Assembly (NCBI GenBank): GCA_963556195.1
Contig: OY744546.1
Span: forward strand, 67,254,303 to 67,318,302
Direction: 5' to 3'
Length of the DNA: 64,000 bases
DNA from: Sepiola atlantica
Lineage: Eukaryota; Mollusca; Cephalopoda; Sepiida; Sepiolidae
This document shows positions 1 through 11,620 of the stretch, piece by piece; position 1 is the stretch's first letter, and every line of letters begins with the position of its first letter. Both the position numbers and the translations under genes were made by a program. A model generated the notes under the pieces. It was not told where the DNA came from, searched no databases, and was given only the letters and a program-made list of their open reading frames with translations.

Positions 1-970
1 TTTACTATTTCGTCTCTTTCTTCGCAGTTTATATTTTCTATTGTCCTGGTTCTTTTGTTGTCGATTTAATTTCTTTTCTTACCCATGACGAATGCCTGTC
101 AAGACTTTTCTCTATTTGCATGGAACGACACATTTTATGTGTTTGCTTTTAGCTTGGACTTGAGTCACATCGAGTGTTTCCGATACGGATGCACCTTCTA
201 AAGTATTCTTTTATTTTATGAACGCCCTGTGCATCAAGCACATCCTGCATCAATACGGATGCACCTTCTGAAGTAATAACTATTATTCTTTTATTTTATC
301 AACGCTCTGTGCATCAAGCTCATACTTGGAGAGTCGGTTGCAAACAAGTGAGATTAAGTCAGTTAAAATATAGTTGTTTTTTTCCTCGGAATAGTTGATG
401 AATCTGGCATGCTACACGTCACAAATTACTTCACACGAACAAAAAGCGACACGTAGGTCAACGTTTAGGCGAGGTTCTGTGAGGTTGATATATACATTAG
501 CATTTGTAATATATAACAGAACATATCTCAAGGGATCTTTATGTTAAGTTAGATGCTGTTATATACAATACTATTGGAGTGAATACGTGTTTATGACTAT
601 TATTAACAAACTCGGACTTCTTACAGGAGTCATTAGCAGTGATCGCCTAGCTGGAAAAGCAGACGCTGTTCTTTGGAGTCTGAATGCAAACACGTCTTTC
701 GCGAATGCGAGTAATGCCTATTTCTTTCGATAACCGTTGCAAACTTACATGCTCTATTGTCGCTTACCATTATACTTACAGTGACGCTTCTCGTCAGTTT
801 TCTCTGGAATTGGAGTGGCAATGGGTCTCCACAGGATTTTAGTATATTGATAAGCTAATAGTACATAGATAAGCCAACCACATAATGGGTATTAATCAAG
901 TGTACACTCGCTTTTGCCGTTTTCGCTGTAGGAATATCTGTTAGAATTCTTGAATTGTGCTTGTGAAAGT
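1..970. other. gene-free stretch with a short tandem duplication
   Basis: No coding region, RNA gene or recognisable transposon was found. The only structure is a roughly 70-bp direct duplication (about 182-247 and 253-322). Both halves share the words CGGATGCACCTTCT, TTCTTTTATTTTAT and CTGTGCATCAAGC, and the second has a small insertion. Confidence 0.6.
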
Positions 971-1254
971 TTAGAACAAGTTTTCTGAATAAATAATCAA
1001 ATATATAATAATATATATATATAATAAATATATATATATTTCACAATATAATAAATAATAATAATATATAATAAATAATCAAATATATAATAATCATAAT
1101 GTTACCAAAAAATGAAATAAAATGATTAAAACCCACCAATATAAAACTCGAAATTTATTCACTGTAGCATTCATTCCAAAGCAAAACATTGCACGTTTAA
1201 AAACGCTTTGAGAACAAAAATTACGAAGAATATTATTTCATAATTATAACTAAT

Positions 1255-1437
1255 AATACTACTAATAATAATAATGATAATAATAATAATGATAATATTA
1301 ATAATAAGTATAATAACAACAATAATAATAATAATAATTATAATAATAATAGTAATAATAATGATTTTATTAATAATAATCATAACAACAACAATACTAA
1401 TAATGATATTAATGATAATAATAACACTTATAATAAC

Positions 1438-1476
<39 letters not shown>

Positions 1477-1660
1477 TATAATGATAGTAATACTACTATT
1501 ATTATTAATAATAATAATAATGATAATAATAATAATAACAATAATAATAATATTAATAATGATGACAATAATAATACAAATAATAATAATAACAATAATA
1601 ATATTAATAATGATGACAATAATAATACAAATAATAATAATAATAATAACTATCAATTTG
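1255..1660. repeat. imperfect (AAT)n microsatellite
   Basis: About 400 bp of almost pure A and T, mainly AAT trinucleotides with scattered C and G. Near the end a roughly 54-bp block (about 1,548-1,600) is duplicated at once (about 1,602-1,655). The open frames on both strands, rich in Ile and Asn, follow from the trinucleotide repeat and are not genes. Confidence 0.93.
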
Positions 1661-2500
1661 TTTTCTGTCTTTTTACTTTTTTGTTTAATTTAAAAATTTC
1701 TTTTATTTCTTGTCTTTTCACTTAATAATCAATTTATTTTCTTTATTCGTATTTCACTCCCTAAACTCTTTTTTAAAACTTTTTTCTTTCCCCTTAATAG
1801 TCTGTTTCTTTACTGTATTTTTACTTTTTCTTTTCATTTAACGATATATTTTCTTTCTTTTCTTTTTAATTTTTCTCAAGTGTTTTCCTTTTCTTTTATT
1901 TCAATTTGTTTTCTGTTTTTACTTTTTCTTTCTATTTAACAATAACTTTCTTTTTACTTCATCTTCTCACTGAACAGTCAATTTCTTTTCTTTCTTTTTC
2001 TTATAATTCAACAGTCTCTTTTTATTTCTTTTCTTTTTTTACTTATTATTCTCACTTAACAGTCAATTTCTTTTCTTTCTTTTTTACTTTTTCGTATAAT
2101 TCAACAGTCTCTTTTTATTTCTTTGTTTTTTTTTTACTTATTATTCTCACTTAACAGTCAATTTCTTTTATTTCTTTTTTACTTTTTCTCATAATTCACC
2201 GGTCTATTTCTTTTCTTTTCATTATTATTTTTTCTTCTCACTTAACAGTCAATTTATTTACTTTCTTTTTTACTTTTTCTTATAATTCAACAGTCTACTT
2301 CATTCCCTTTCTTTATTACTTTTTCTTCTCCTTTAATAGTCAATTTATTTTCTTTCGTTTTTAGTTTTTCTTATAATTCAACAGTCAATTTATTTTCCTT
2401 TCTTTATTACTTTTTCTTCTCCTTTAACAGTCAATTTATTTTCTTTCTTTTTTAGTTGTCTTCTAATTTAATAGTCAATTTTTGTTCTCCATGTTTACTT
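1661..2500. repeat. polypyrimidine tract with degenerate internal repeats
   Basis: About 840 bp that is nearly all T and C on the + strand. The words TAATTCAACAGTC and CACTTAACAGTCAATTT alternate and are separated by TTTTCTTTCTTTTTTAC-type runs, so this is a degenerate tandem repeat of roughly 55-65 bp. The strand asymmetry could favour triplex DNA. No coding potential is evident. Confidence 0.8.
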
Positions 2501-3422
2501 TTCTTTTCATTAACAGTCTATCTTTTCAAAAGGCATACACATTGTCTTTAAATATTAGTTATCAGTCAGTCTTCCCGTTTTCTGTTTGTCTCTTCGTACT
2601 CTATATGACAAGCCTTTGCAACTTATTACATGAAATATACAGTTCTGAGCATGCAATCTTAGGGTACATTTAACACAGTTTGTGAGGAACTTATTCTTTA
2701 AAATCAGGAATTTTTCTAAGTTGTATAAAGTGAGGTTAAAATAGTGTATGTTTTCTTTTCAGAAAGCTTTATTCACAATTCTTGAACCCCCGTTAAGATT
2801 AAACGGTCTTTATCAAATTCTAATGAGTGGACTTATCGGTCCTCATCTTCAAAAGAAAACATTCCAATTCTTCATAATTTAAAACACCTTCCGCAAGTTC
2901 TTTAATTCATGCGTACTTCTCTGTAAGCTGTGTTAGGATTTCGAATCGCTTCCATTGCAATCAGTGTGTGTTTGAATTGCTCTTTTGATACTATAATGTT
3001 TAATAGATTAAAACAATGGAGGTTTTTTGTTTAATGGAACTCGCTCATAAAAAGGCATGAAACCACTTATGTAAAAAGCTAAAACTAGTTAAAATTATTT
3101 TCGCAACGACATGACTTATCTATTGACCTTAGTCTTGAAAAGACTAAGGTTATATTTAGGAAATAAAACCAGTCAGCAGGAGAATAGGTCTGACAAACTA
3201 CAGCTCTTGCAAAGAAGCTATTTGAATAGGGAGTTGTGTTATAATCAGTTACTTTGTAAAAGACAATCACAAAATTAAATATGTCTAAATACACATTATT
3301 TTCTTTTATCTATATATATATAATTGAGTTTCACCGAAGGCTGTTATCATTTCTAAACGGTACTCAACGTTTGTAAACATTGTTTCAAGTTTTCTAGCGG
3401 AATCTTTTGATGTGAAATATAG
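2501..3422. other. gene-free AT-rich stretch
   Basis: No gene or clear transposon. A short (TA)n tract lies at about 3,311-3,325. Beside it, on the minus strand, is a small TTCG-capped hairpin followed by GAAAC, a weak echo of the ribozyme-like relics found near (TA)n tracts elsewhere in the window. Confidence 0.5.
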
Positions 3423-3855
3423 GTATTTGATTCTGATTAGCCACTATTTATTTATTTTTCTTGTACTATGTTTACTACTGAAATATAGATGTTATTTCAG
3501 TTTCATTTAAAATATATGATATAAAAAATAATCTTGTTCTATTAGCTTTACTAGAACATTTCAGCGAACTAAATCCGACCAGAAGTAAGGGGATCACCTA
3601 ATCAATAGACGGTGCTCCTGACATTTTCCGCTTTCCCATAATAATCAAAATAGCTAATGAATCAAATCATTCGTTGAACTTTAGCTGCTCCCCATTCATG
3701 TCAAGCATACGCTTCTGAGTTTCCATAATTATCTGTTGTAGCCGATAATTGAGTTGCAATTACCGTTTGAATTAAATCGAGAAATTACAAACAAAGCGAT
3801 CAGACGTCGTCATAATCTCTAAATAGATTGCCATTAATCGATATTTGGATACTAT
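3423..3855. repeat. diverged direct repeat, segment A, copy 1
   Basis: This segment matches 4,975-5,395 in the same orientation. Shared words include TTTGATTCTGATTAGCCACT, CAGCGAACTAAATCCGACCA, ATCATTCGTTGAACTTTAGC and CGATCAGACGTCGT. Many substitutions and indels show that the duplication is old. It is probably a piece of an unidentified interspersed element. Confidence 0.8.
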
Positions 3856-4640
3856 GAAGGAAAAAGACGCGTCCAAGAATTTGAGAAAATTTGTTTGGAT
3901 CAGAAATAATAAGTATACCATTACATCTTGTTACGTATTTTTTGGCTGATTTCACATATGGAATCCATGTAAACTAAATACATGCAAAGGATATTGTGTA
4001 GCATGAGGGCATATGGGTGTCTGAGAAAAAATTTACAAAAGTTTAAATCATTGGTAAACGCATTAGAATTAAAAATTATGGATATGAGTCAGAATACTAC
4101 AAAACAAAACAGAACTTTGTTATCAGACGCTGAAGATAACGTGATGAAATCTCTCTCTTTTTCTAGACCGCGAAGTAATTAGGGTTGGGTATAGAGTCGT
4201 TCTTTGTAATAGCTGTTCGCATCATATTAAGGCGGATGGTCGTGGGTGTTATCTATGTATACGCTATACTAGATAAGATAAATAAAGACCCAGAAACATT
4301 GTGTTATCCGAACACTGCTGCGCTGTCATAATTCCTAGTAGCTAATAGTAACCAACACGCATCACAAACAAAAAATAACGTAACAGATTATAAAAGAACG
4401 AACTGCTATTACGTGTCATCTTGACAACGAAATTCTACCTACCTAAAAACATGGGTGTCGCTGTGCTACAGTTTGCAGTAAGACGAACCGGGTAGCAGTA
4501 AAATAGAAACATAACAACTTGAATTGACTATACATATTTTCTATTTCGATTATTTGTTAAATATTTATATCATCATTTTCCTTACGCGTTATGTTTGTCG
4601 GTATTGGACGTGTAAAGATAAACATTTAGCTATGTGGTGT
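3856..4640. other. sequence separating segments A and B of repeat copy 1
   Basis: In copy 2 of the repeat, segment B follows segment A directly. Here about 800 bp lie between them, so this stretch is either an insertion in copy 1 or was lost from copy 2. A 66-codon open frame (3,982-4,182) has no recognisable domain. No terminal repeats were found. Confidence 0.45.
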
Positions 4641-4925
4641 CCATCGATTTCAAGTAGTTATTGTAGTATGCTATTCGAAAGATCGTTGATGTCTTTATCA
4701 TTATGCTGTCTTGATAATGGTCTAAAACATATTGTTTTCATTATATTAACGCTTAGGTGTCACCTAAAATATACTACCTTTAAATCAGGAGTTTATTTCT
4801 TTTATAACACACCTGAACTCAGAAGATGTTTCGATGAAATTCGCGAGAAACATTAAGGTGTTTTAATCGACATTAATTACATTTTTATTGCGATTGGGTC
4901 ATGTGATCTGGTGTTGCGTAGGTGC
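4641..4925. repeat. diverged direct repeat, segment B, copy 1
   Basis: It is similar to about 5,380-5,590. Shared words are around CATCGAT, AACGCTT-GG-GTCAC, TATTTCTTTTAT and TTGCGATT-GGTCATGT-TCT. It belongs to the same old duplication as segment A. Confidence 0.65.
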
Positions 4926-4974
4926 CCAGAAATTGGTATCAGAGGATATATCTTTTTATAAATCTGGAAAAACC

Positions 4975-5590
4975 CAGATATTTGATTCTGATTAGCCACT
5001 TTTTATTATTGGACCATGTTAACTACACTTCAGTTTAAGTAAACATATATGATAAAAATATAAACTAGTTCTGTTAGACATTCCTACTTACTATCAAATC
5101 TCAGCGAACTAAATCCGACCAGAACTGATGGATAGTCCTGTAAATCGGATGACATCCCCAGGTTTTCAAATTTCTTAGTATAATCAAAATGGTTAATGGA
5201 TTAAATCATTCGTTGAACTTTAGCTGTTCCTTATTCATGTCAAGTATACTATTCTGATTTTCCATAATGATCTTTTGTTCCTGATAATTGACTTGCAATT
5301 ACCGTGCCAATTCAGTTCAGACATTAGAAATAAATCGATCAGACGTCGTTATCATGTTTAGATTGATTGTGAATGGATCGATATTGGAATACTTGTATTT
5401 GTTTTTCTTTACTAGATTCAACGCTTTGGCGTCACTTGAAAACCTCTTCTTCATCACTAATCTATTTCTTTTATCATGATGCTCGAAGACTTGTTTCGAA
5501 GAATTGCGCGGGATCCATTATGGTTGTTTAATCAACGTCATTCAACATTTTACTTGCGATTTAGTCATGTAGTCTAGTTTTTCATAAGTT
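4975..5590. repeat. diverged direct repeat, segments A+B, copy 2
   Basis: The compact copy of the A-B repeat, about 615 bp. Segment A matches 3,423-3,855 and segment B matches 4,641-4,925. No open frame spans it. An open frame of 63 codons (5,288-5,479) looks accidental. Confidence 0.75.
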
Positions 5591-5599
5591 ACTGTATAA

Positions 5600-6890
5600 A
5601 ATGGTTCTCGACCTTTGTCGTGGATTTTGATTTTCTGAAAGGAAATAAAGAAATGGAGGGAATTAAATAGACAAGGACTCAGAGTACAGGTTTACAAACT
5701 ACAAATTTTAGATAGGGGGTTATATTCACATTATTATAATAAGACCCCCCAAAAACACATTATATGTTTAAACGTCAACAACTTATTCATGCAGGGGCCA
5801 ACTCAGTAATTACGTTATTACAAGCAGAGAGAAATCCTAGTCAAGAGAATGGACCCGAGAAAATGGCAAACTGGTAACATCTAGATAACAATTGAATACA
5901 TTTTTATAGTGTTAATATTGTATGACGTTTCATGTAAGACTGATAGAAAATCTAAAACTATGCATATAAAATACAGACCCACAAGTGTGTATGATTTAAT
6001 GGAGAACCACATAAATAGAAATAGGCCAAGAGAAGAGAACCGATTAAAACAAAGATAGACCGCTCCTCATCGACTATGTTTAGATTTTTAACAGCACAAC
6101 TGAGCAAAACAAACTATCACTGCCTTCGTAATCGGGAAGGAAAAAGACTGTCGGAAAGCGACAATACCGAACACATACTCTGTTATTCATTAATCATATT
6201 CTCCTAAAGGAAGTAAACTCTAGAGACTAAATTTATTGTGAAGAAAAGAAAAGAAGTGGCTAAAAATTACATTTAAGATGTTATGAATGTTACTGTCTTG
6301 CCAAGTATGAATCCGATATACATATAATGATACACATATAAGTAATGTAAATATCCTATGCATATGTTTCATGAAAATATCAGATGAATAGGTTGCTTAG
6401 ACAAATGCTGTTAAATCATAATTCTTCTCAGCGTTTAGACCCCGATAAACGTGTAGCATATAGGGTATCATCAGTGGAACAGAACTCCTTGTTTGCGGGA
6501 GCAATTTCCATACATTTCCGTTCTATAGAGGATGGCGCCTTTCGCTAGAGCTGAATATTTCTACATTAAACAAACAAATTTGTATCTTACTGTTTTAGAC
6601 CTAAGCTACAACTTGGAGAATATACTGGACTACACCTTATAGATGCTTTATATATAGATCAGTGTTATCTGCCTAGCTTCATCTGACTTATTCAGTGCAT
6701 TGTATATGCGCTCAGAATCGATCGTTACGATACCCGCAGTCGAACGCGTTTACTTAGCTATATAGAAAAGCATGTTGATGATAATAATGTTTTCAAAGTT
6801 TATTATCTTTTACCATCTCTGCGATATCGGGTAGAGGAAATTACACAACTGAGACCACGTATGCGTGAAATCTTAGACGGTTCTTAGAAC
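5600..6890. other. gene-free stretch upstream of a decayed retrotransposon
   Basis: Nothing was firmly identified. The stretch could contain unrecognisable upstream parts of the non-LTR element whose reverse transcriptase relic begins near 6,890, but I see no conserved motif that would prove it. Confidence 0.4.
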
Positions 6891-7330
6891 GTTTGCTCTA
6901 TTTAAAGCCTTTGACAATATCTGGCATGATAGTCTTTTTAATGAAATTAATTAATACGTCTTTACTGGACCAGTATTTGATATAATAAGATGTTTATTAT
7001 CTAAAATAAAAATTCAGGTCGACTTTGATGGGCGGGCATCTAAATAGCATCACATTAATGCGGATGTGCCAGGGAGTCTATATTTACCCGTTTATTATTC
7101 CTCATTTTCATTAACGCTATGGCTGATGCAATCGTGTCCTAGACTGGATATGTTTTCTGATGAGTGAAAGCACGTTCTATTTTTAACATGTCGGCAGATC
7201 GGAACTGACACATGCACAAAGTAATAGCTGGATCATTAGAAGATGACACCTAATCTGTAGTGGAAGTGAAGCAAAAATCAATGGATGGTTGTAATGCAAC
7301 AAGAACGAATCTCATCTTCATAAACAATTA
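6890..7330 (+). pseudogene. decayed non-LTR retrotransposon reverse transcriptase
   Basis: Reading the + strand near 6,900 gives FKAFDNIWHDSLFNEI, which matches the RT signature of LINE-type elements (the F-D-x-x-W-H-x-x-L block containing a catalytic Asp). About 40 residues later, after a frame change, comes a VDGR-like word (here VDFDGR). It is followed by INADVPGSLYLP, a worn form of the INxGVPQGSxLSPxLF block. Stops and frameshifts separate the pieces, and the Gln of the PQG motif is gone. The clade cannot be settled; the C-terminal type seen at 8,085-8,520 suggests a CR1/L2/Jockey-like element. This is probably the same copy as the 3' tail at 8.1-8.5 kb, split by a microsatellite. It is non-functional. 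Confidence 0.75.
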
Positions 7331-7744
7331 TAAGAATCCTTATTAATCACCGATTGCTATTGTAGATAGCACCTTTTCTTGAGCGTTCAATATTTAAACT
7401 TGTCATCCTAATATTCACATGTAACATCAATTAGAAAAAAACAACAATATAGAAACCCCTGCTTATTCTGTTTCAAAAAGGTTGTGCTCCTGCTACCGGA
7501 CTAGAAGATGTCTAACACCTTCATAAAAGTGTGTTTTTTGCCATTATATTTTATGTTTTATATATTTTTATATATTTCCAAAGCGAAATTTGTTACTCGC
7601 AGTGATGTTATTGCGGTAATAGTCATCTGAGGAGAAGATTTTCTTTGATAATCCATCGATTAAGGACTTTACAGCATTTTTTGCTTGAACTTTGATATGT
7701 AATAAAGTTTGATATATTTCTCATTTTCATTCTTTCATTCAATC

Positions 7745-7746
<2 letters not shown>

Positions 7747-7791
<45 letters not shown>

Positions 7792-7870
7792 TAAATATAG
7801 ATATAGATATATATAGATATACAATATACATATATATTAAATATATATATAGATATATAGATAACTATAT
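7747..7870. repeat. (TA)n / (GA)n / (ATAG)n compound microsatellite
   Basis: A (TA)n run is followed by (GA)n and then by interrupted TATAGATA words. It sits inside the decayed retrotransposon interval. Confidence 0.9.
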
Positions 7871-8084
7871 ATATAAAAGAGGTTTATCTAATTTGCTTGA
7901 AGCATTGTTTATTAGTATATAGAAATGTGATACTTAGAAGGCAATACAATGCAGAGGTGTGACGGATAGACACACGTTGTCTACATAGCTACCATTCGCC
8001 AATAAATCGAATATTGTGACCATGCATCGACTGGTGCACCAACCGCTCGTTCTTTGACAGATTCCTCAAAAAATATCTAACCTA

Positions 8085-8520
8085 ATAAGTCACACAGTGG
8101 CAATCAAGTGGCAGCTACTGTCCCATCGCCGCAATGTTGCATGGCCGTGCTTGTTTTACAAGTACTTTAGAGGAATTTGCCCGCCGAACTTGATGCATGT
8201 GGATCCATCAATCTAAACGCGTCTAACTAACTCGATAAGCTAAACAACTACACCAATTTACTGTAGATGTTACTAGATTTCAAAGAGGGTCTTCTCTAAT
8301 AGCTTATTTTCTTCGATCCGCTTGTGTTTTTAGATTCCTTCTTGTTCCTTGTCTCTTTACTGTGCCAGTATGTATACATTTTAATGTAATGTGGAAAAGC
8401 ATCTTGCTGCACACCTCTTAACTTATGATGCCCGTCATAAATCTTGCATTTAATTCGCAGTAGCCCCTTACGTCTCAGTGTCAGTGTGCATTGGTTAGGG
8501 GGTGCATTGAAGTAAAAATA
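8085..8520 (+). pseudogene. non-LTR retrotransposon 3' end (RT C-terminus plus 3' UTR), diverged
   Basis: This is the most diverged of four related tails in the window (others: 22,098-22,530, 25,251-25,651, and 35,640-35,950 on the minus strand). It starts with the conserved CCATCGCCGCAATGTTGCAT (RRNVA in translation) and keeps the 3' UTR word CAGTAGCCCCTTACGT near 8,458. The region coding the last ~100 residues is broken by many stops and indels. With the RT relic at 6.9 kb it is probably one 5'-truncated LINE copy. Confidence 0.75.
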
Positions 8521-8539
8521 TAAATTTGAAGGCAATCAT

Positions 8540-9620
8540 AATAGTGTTCTTTAAAAATTAAATCATTGTTACGAGTAATAATATTTATAAAACATGAAAT
8601 TTTACTCCTCAGTTCCAATATTTATTATTATCTAACAAATATCATTTCAATGAATAAAATGTTATTACGTTTAAAAATGTGACTGACAGACAGACAGACA
8701 AAATCCCTATTTATATAAGATTGATTTGTAAATTAATTTGAATAAATTTACATACAGCACCTAGTTTTCCTCAAATGGTCACCCATTTTTGTTTACATAA
8801 ATTCACCCTGAAAATTATGAAAATTTAAAATCTATTTATACACCGATATTCACTTAAAATAAATTGACAAATAAATATTTTTAAATAAACAAAAAATAAC
8901 TTTTAACCTTTAAATCTTTTCATTATAGGTCACGTCATAAATTTGTCTCAAATAAAAATCATATATAAGTGTATAATAAAAAAAAATGGCCAACAAAACA
9001 TTTTATTTATTACACAACTTGAATTTCACTCTTTTACTTTTATTTATTTAGTGTCACAAGTAAAAATCATTTTAAATAAACATATTATTTATTGATATCA
9101 TGACTAAATTGTGACGTTTTAATTGATATATATATATTTAATATCGTAACAAATAGATGTATTTAAAATTAAAATATAAGGGATTAAAATTGTTGGAGTA
9201 AGCGACGACGATCAAATTATATGGACACTACATAATTCTTTTCATGTCGTAATTGATGGCGATCGGAATATATGTTTTTTTAATACAATGTGAAATGGTA
9301 TAGCGTACATAGAACGAAGGTAGATATGTATTATGATACTTTATTATACTACGTAGTGATTTCAATTAATTAGCTTTTCAGGTGGTTTTATTGCATGCTT
9401 TATTATGTATACATATATAATAATACGATAAGACACTTAATGGTCGTACGAACGTTATCACTTTCCACAGACTTCAAAAAATCAGGTCAGGTGATCAGCA
9501 AAACACTGTTTGGTAATGAATCCAATGTCACATAGTGAAGAACATCTGATGTTACTCGTTTTAAAATGAATTGTTCCTTAATCAATTATGTAGTTCCGTC
9601 GACTAGAACAGTAGACGTGT
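8540..9620. other. AT-rich gene-free stretch
   Basis: Very AT-rich, with many AATAAA/TTTATTT words and a short (GACA)n at about 8,685-8,700. A weak inverted similarity between about 8,567 (ATTGTTACGAGTAATAAT) and about 9,140 (TAATATCGTAACAAATAG) could be the worn ends of a small DNA transposon. I could not confirm it. Confidence 0.4.
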
Positions 9621-9631
9621 AAATAAATATA

Positions 9632-9806
9632 TAGTAAGCTATGAAAAAATATTTATGGCAATTAAGCTTCACAGAGGTTCCCGCGTTTCATCCTCGGGGG
9701 AATCTTGAGGCTAAAATGCCTTTTAGCTTGAAGATTCCCCGTGAGGATGAAACGCGGGAGCCTCTGTGTAGCTTAATTGCCATAAATATATGTTCATAGC
9801 TTACTA
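9632..9806. repeat. 175-bp foldback element (85-bp arms, 4-bp loop)
   Basis: The left arm (9,632-9,716) and right arm (9,721-9,806) are near-perfect reverse complements around a TGCC loop. Both arms contain AGGATGAAACGCGGGA preceded by a short TCC/GGA stem. This recalls the stem II - GAAAC part of a hammerhead ribozyme, but the CUGANGA core is degraded (TTGAAGA). A (TA)n tract follows about 105 bp away. It resembles the intact ribozyme inverted pair at 31.5 kb. Confidence 0.9.
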
Positions 9807-9909
9807 CCTAGCTCTACTTACGCATCGAGCACTGTTCAAGTTAATACTGAAAATTGATACATGACAAATTATATCTCCTTATAAACTTGTATGTAGATAC
9901 ATGAAATCG

Positions 9910-9911
<2 letters not shown>

Positions 9912-9952
<41 letters not shown>
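9912..9952. repeat. (TA)n microsatellite
   Basis: About 20 uninterrupted TA units. Confidence 0.97.
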
Positions 9953-9954
<2 letters not shown>

Positions 9955-10224
9955 TGGTGAGAATTATTGATCAAAGTGATAATTATTAACGAAAAAGTCT
10001 ACTAATAAAACCTCTGAACGCAATTAAAATTCATGAACTGCCCAGTGTCAAAAAAAATTATCGAGCAGGCATGGCATATGCAAAATAAATACGATTTTAT
10101 TTGATAGTATTTAGGAAGTATTCTGAGAAGAAGATTGCGACTAACATAAAAGATACATGCGGATATGTCTAGCTGTCTAGATGTACTGTCTAAAATGCGA
10201 TCAGAAGAGAGACCTTACAATAGA

Positions 10225-11213
10225 GCATTAGCGGAGTAAAATTAATGTAAGAATATACAGCTAGACAGAATTAGCGGAGTAAAATTAATGTAAGAATATA
10301 CAGCTAGACAGTATCGCGGAGTAAAATTAATGTAAGAATATACAGCTAGACAGAATTAGCGGAGTAAAATTTATGTAAGAATATACAGCTAGACAGCATT
10401 AGCGGAGTAAAATTAATGTAAGAATATACAGCTAGACAGCATTAGCGGAGTAAAATTAATGTAAGAATATACAACTAGACAGCATTAGCGGAGTAAAATT
10501 AATGTAAGAATATACAGCTAGACAGCATTAGCGGAGTAAAATTAATGTAAGAATATACAGCTAGACAGAATTAGCGGAATAAAATTAATGTAAGAATATA
10601 CAGCTAGACAGAATTAGCGGAATAAAATTAATGTAAGAATATACAGCTAGACAGCATTAGCGGAGTAAAATTAATGTAAGAATATACAGCTAGACAGAAT
10701 TAGCGGAATAAAATTAATGTAAGAATATACAGCTAGACAGAATTAGCGGAGTAAAATGAATGTAAGAATATACAGCTAGACAGAATTAGCGGAGTAAAAT
10801 TAATGTAAGAATATACAGCTAGACAGAATTAGCGGAATAAAATTAATGTAAGAATATACAGATTGACAGCATTAGCGGAGTAAAATTAATGTAAGAATAT
10901 ACAGCTAGACAGCATTAGCGGAGTAAAATTAATGTAAGAATATACAGATTGACAGCATTAGCGGAATAAAATTAATGTAAGAATATACAACTAGACAGCA
11001 TTAGCGGAGTAAAATTAATGTAAGAATATACAGCTAGACAGCATTAGCGGAGTAAAATTAATGTAAGAATATACAGCTAGACAGAATTAGCGGAGTAAAA
11101 TTAATGTAAGAATATACAGCTAGACAGCATTAGCGGAGTAAAATTAATGTAAGAATATACAGCTAGACAGCATTAGCGGAGTAAAATTAATGTAAAAATA
11201 TACAGCTAGACAG
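10225..11213. repeat. 43-bp tandem array, about 23 copies
   Basis: The period measured between successive GCGGAGTAAAATTAATG words is 43 bp. The monomer reads roughly AGCGGAGTAAAATTAATGTA, then AGAATATACAGCTAGACAGM and ATT. Copies differ by few substitutions: GCGGAATAA, ACAACTAGACAG and ACAGATTGACAG variants recur, so variants have spread by unequal exchange. One copy near 10,315 is 42 bp. No spacers vary, so this is a minisatellite and not a CRISPR array. Confidence 0.97.
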
Positions 11214-11620
11214 ACTCGTCTATTGAGCCTGAACCAACGGTACTGTTTATTTTTTTCTTGAGAAATCGTCGGGCACATTTTATTTCAATTATCGTAGTTC
11301 CATTGTTATATGACTTCCCACTTCCTACCGACCTCATTCCGAATCAGCAATCCACCTCTAGGAACTACTTATGATACGTATATACCAATCTTACGCCGTC
11401 TTTACAAGTAATAAGAATTTCTGATATGATGCATTCTTTACATCGAAGTTCATCTTAGTGTTCCTGACATGGTGACTTACTGTAAATACAGACATTGTTT
11501 TTCGCAAGCCATATTTATTTTATTCGATTATTTGAAAGTATATTTCAATATGTATATCATTTTTTTTTTTGGAAGTTTATATTATTTACTTATACGAGTT
11601 ACAGACAAATGTGTAATATT
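11214..11620. other. short unique stretch between two tandem arrays
   Basis: About 400 bp with no gene or repeat recognised. Confidence 0.6.

Noticed and set aside
1171..1693. Open frames of 139-161 codons rich in Ile/Asn on both strands
   Set aside because: They are translations of the (AAT)n repeat; no start context or domain.
7155..7185. Hammerhead ribozyme at CTGATGAGTGAAAG
   Set aside because: GAAA follows after two bases with no room for stem II; it lies in the RT relic.
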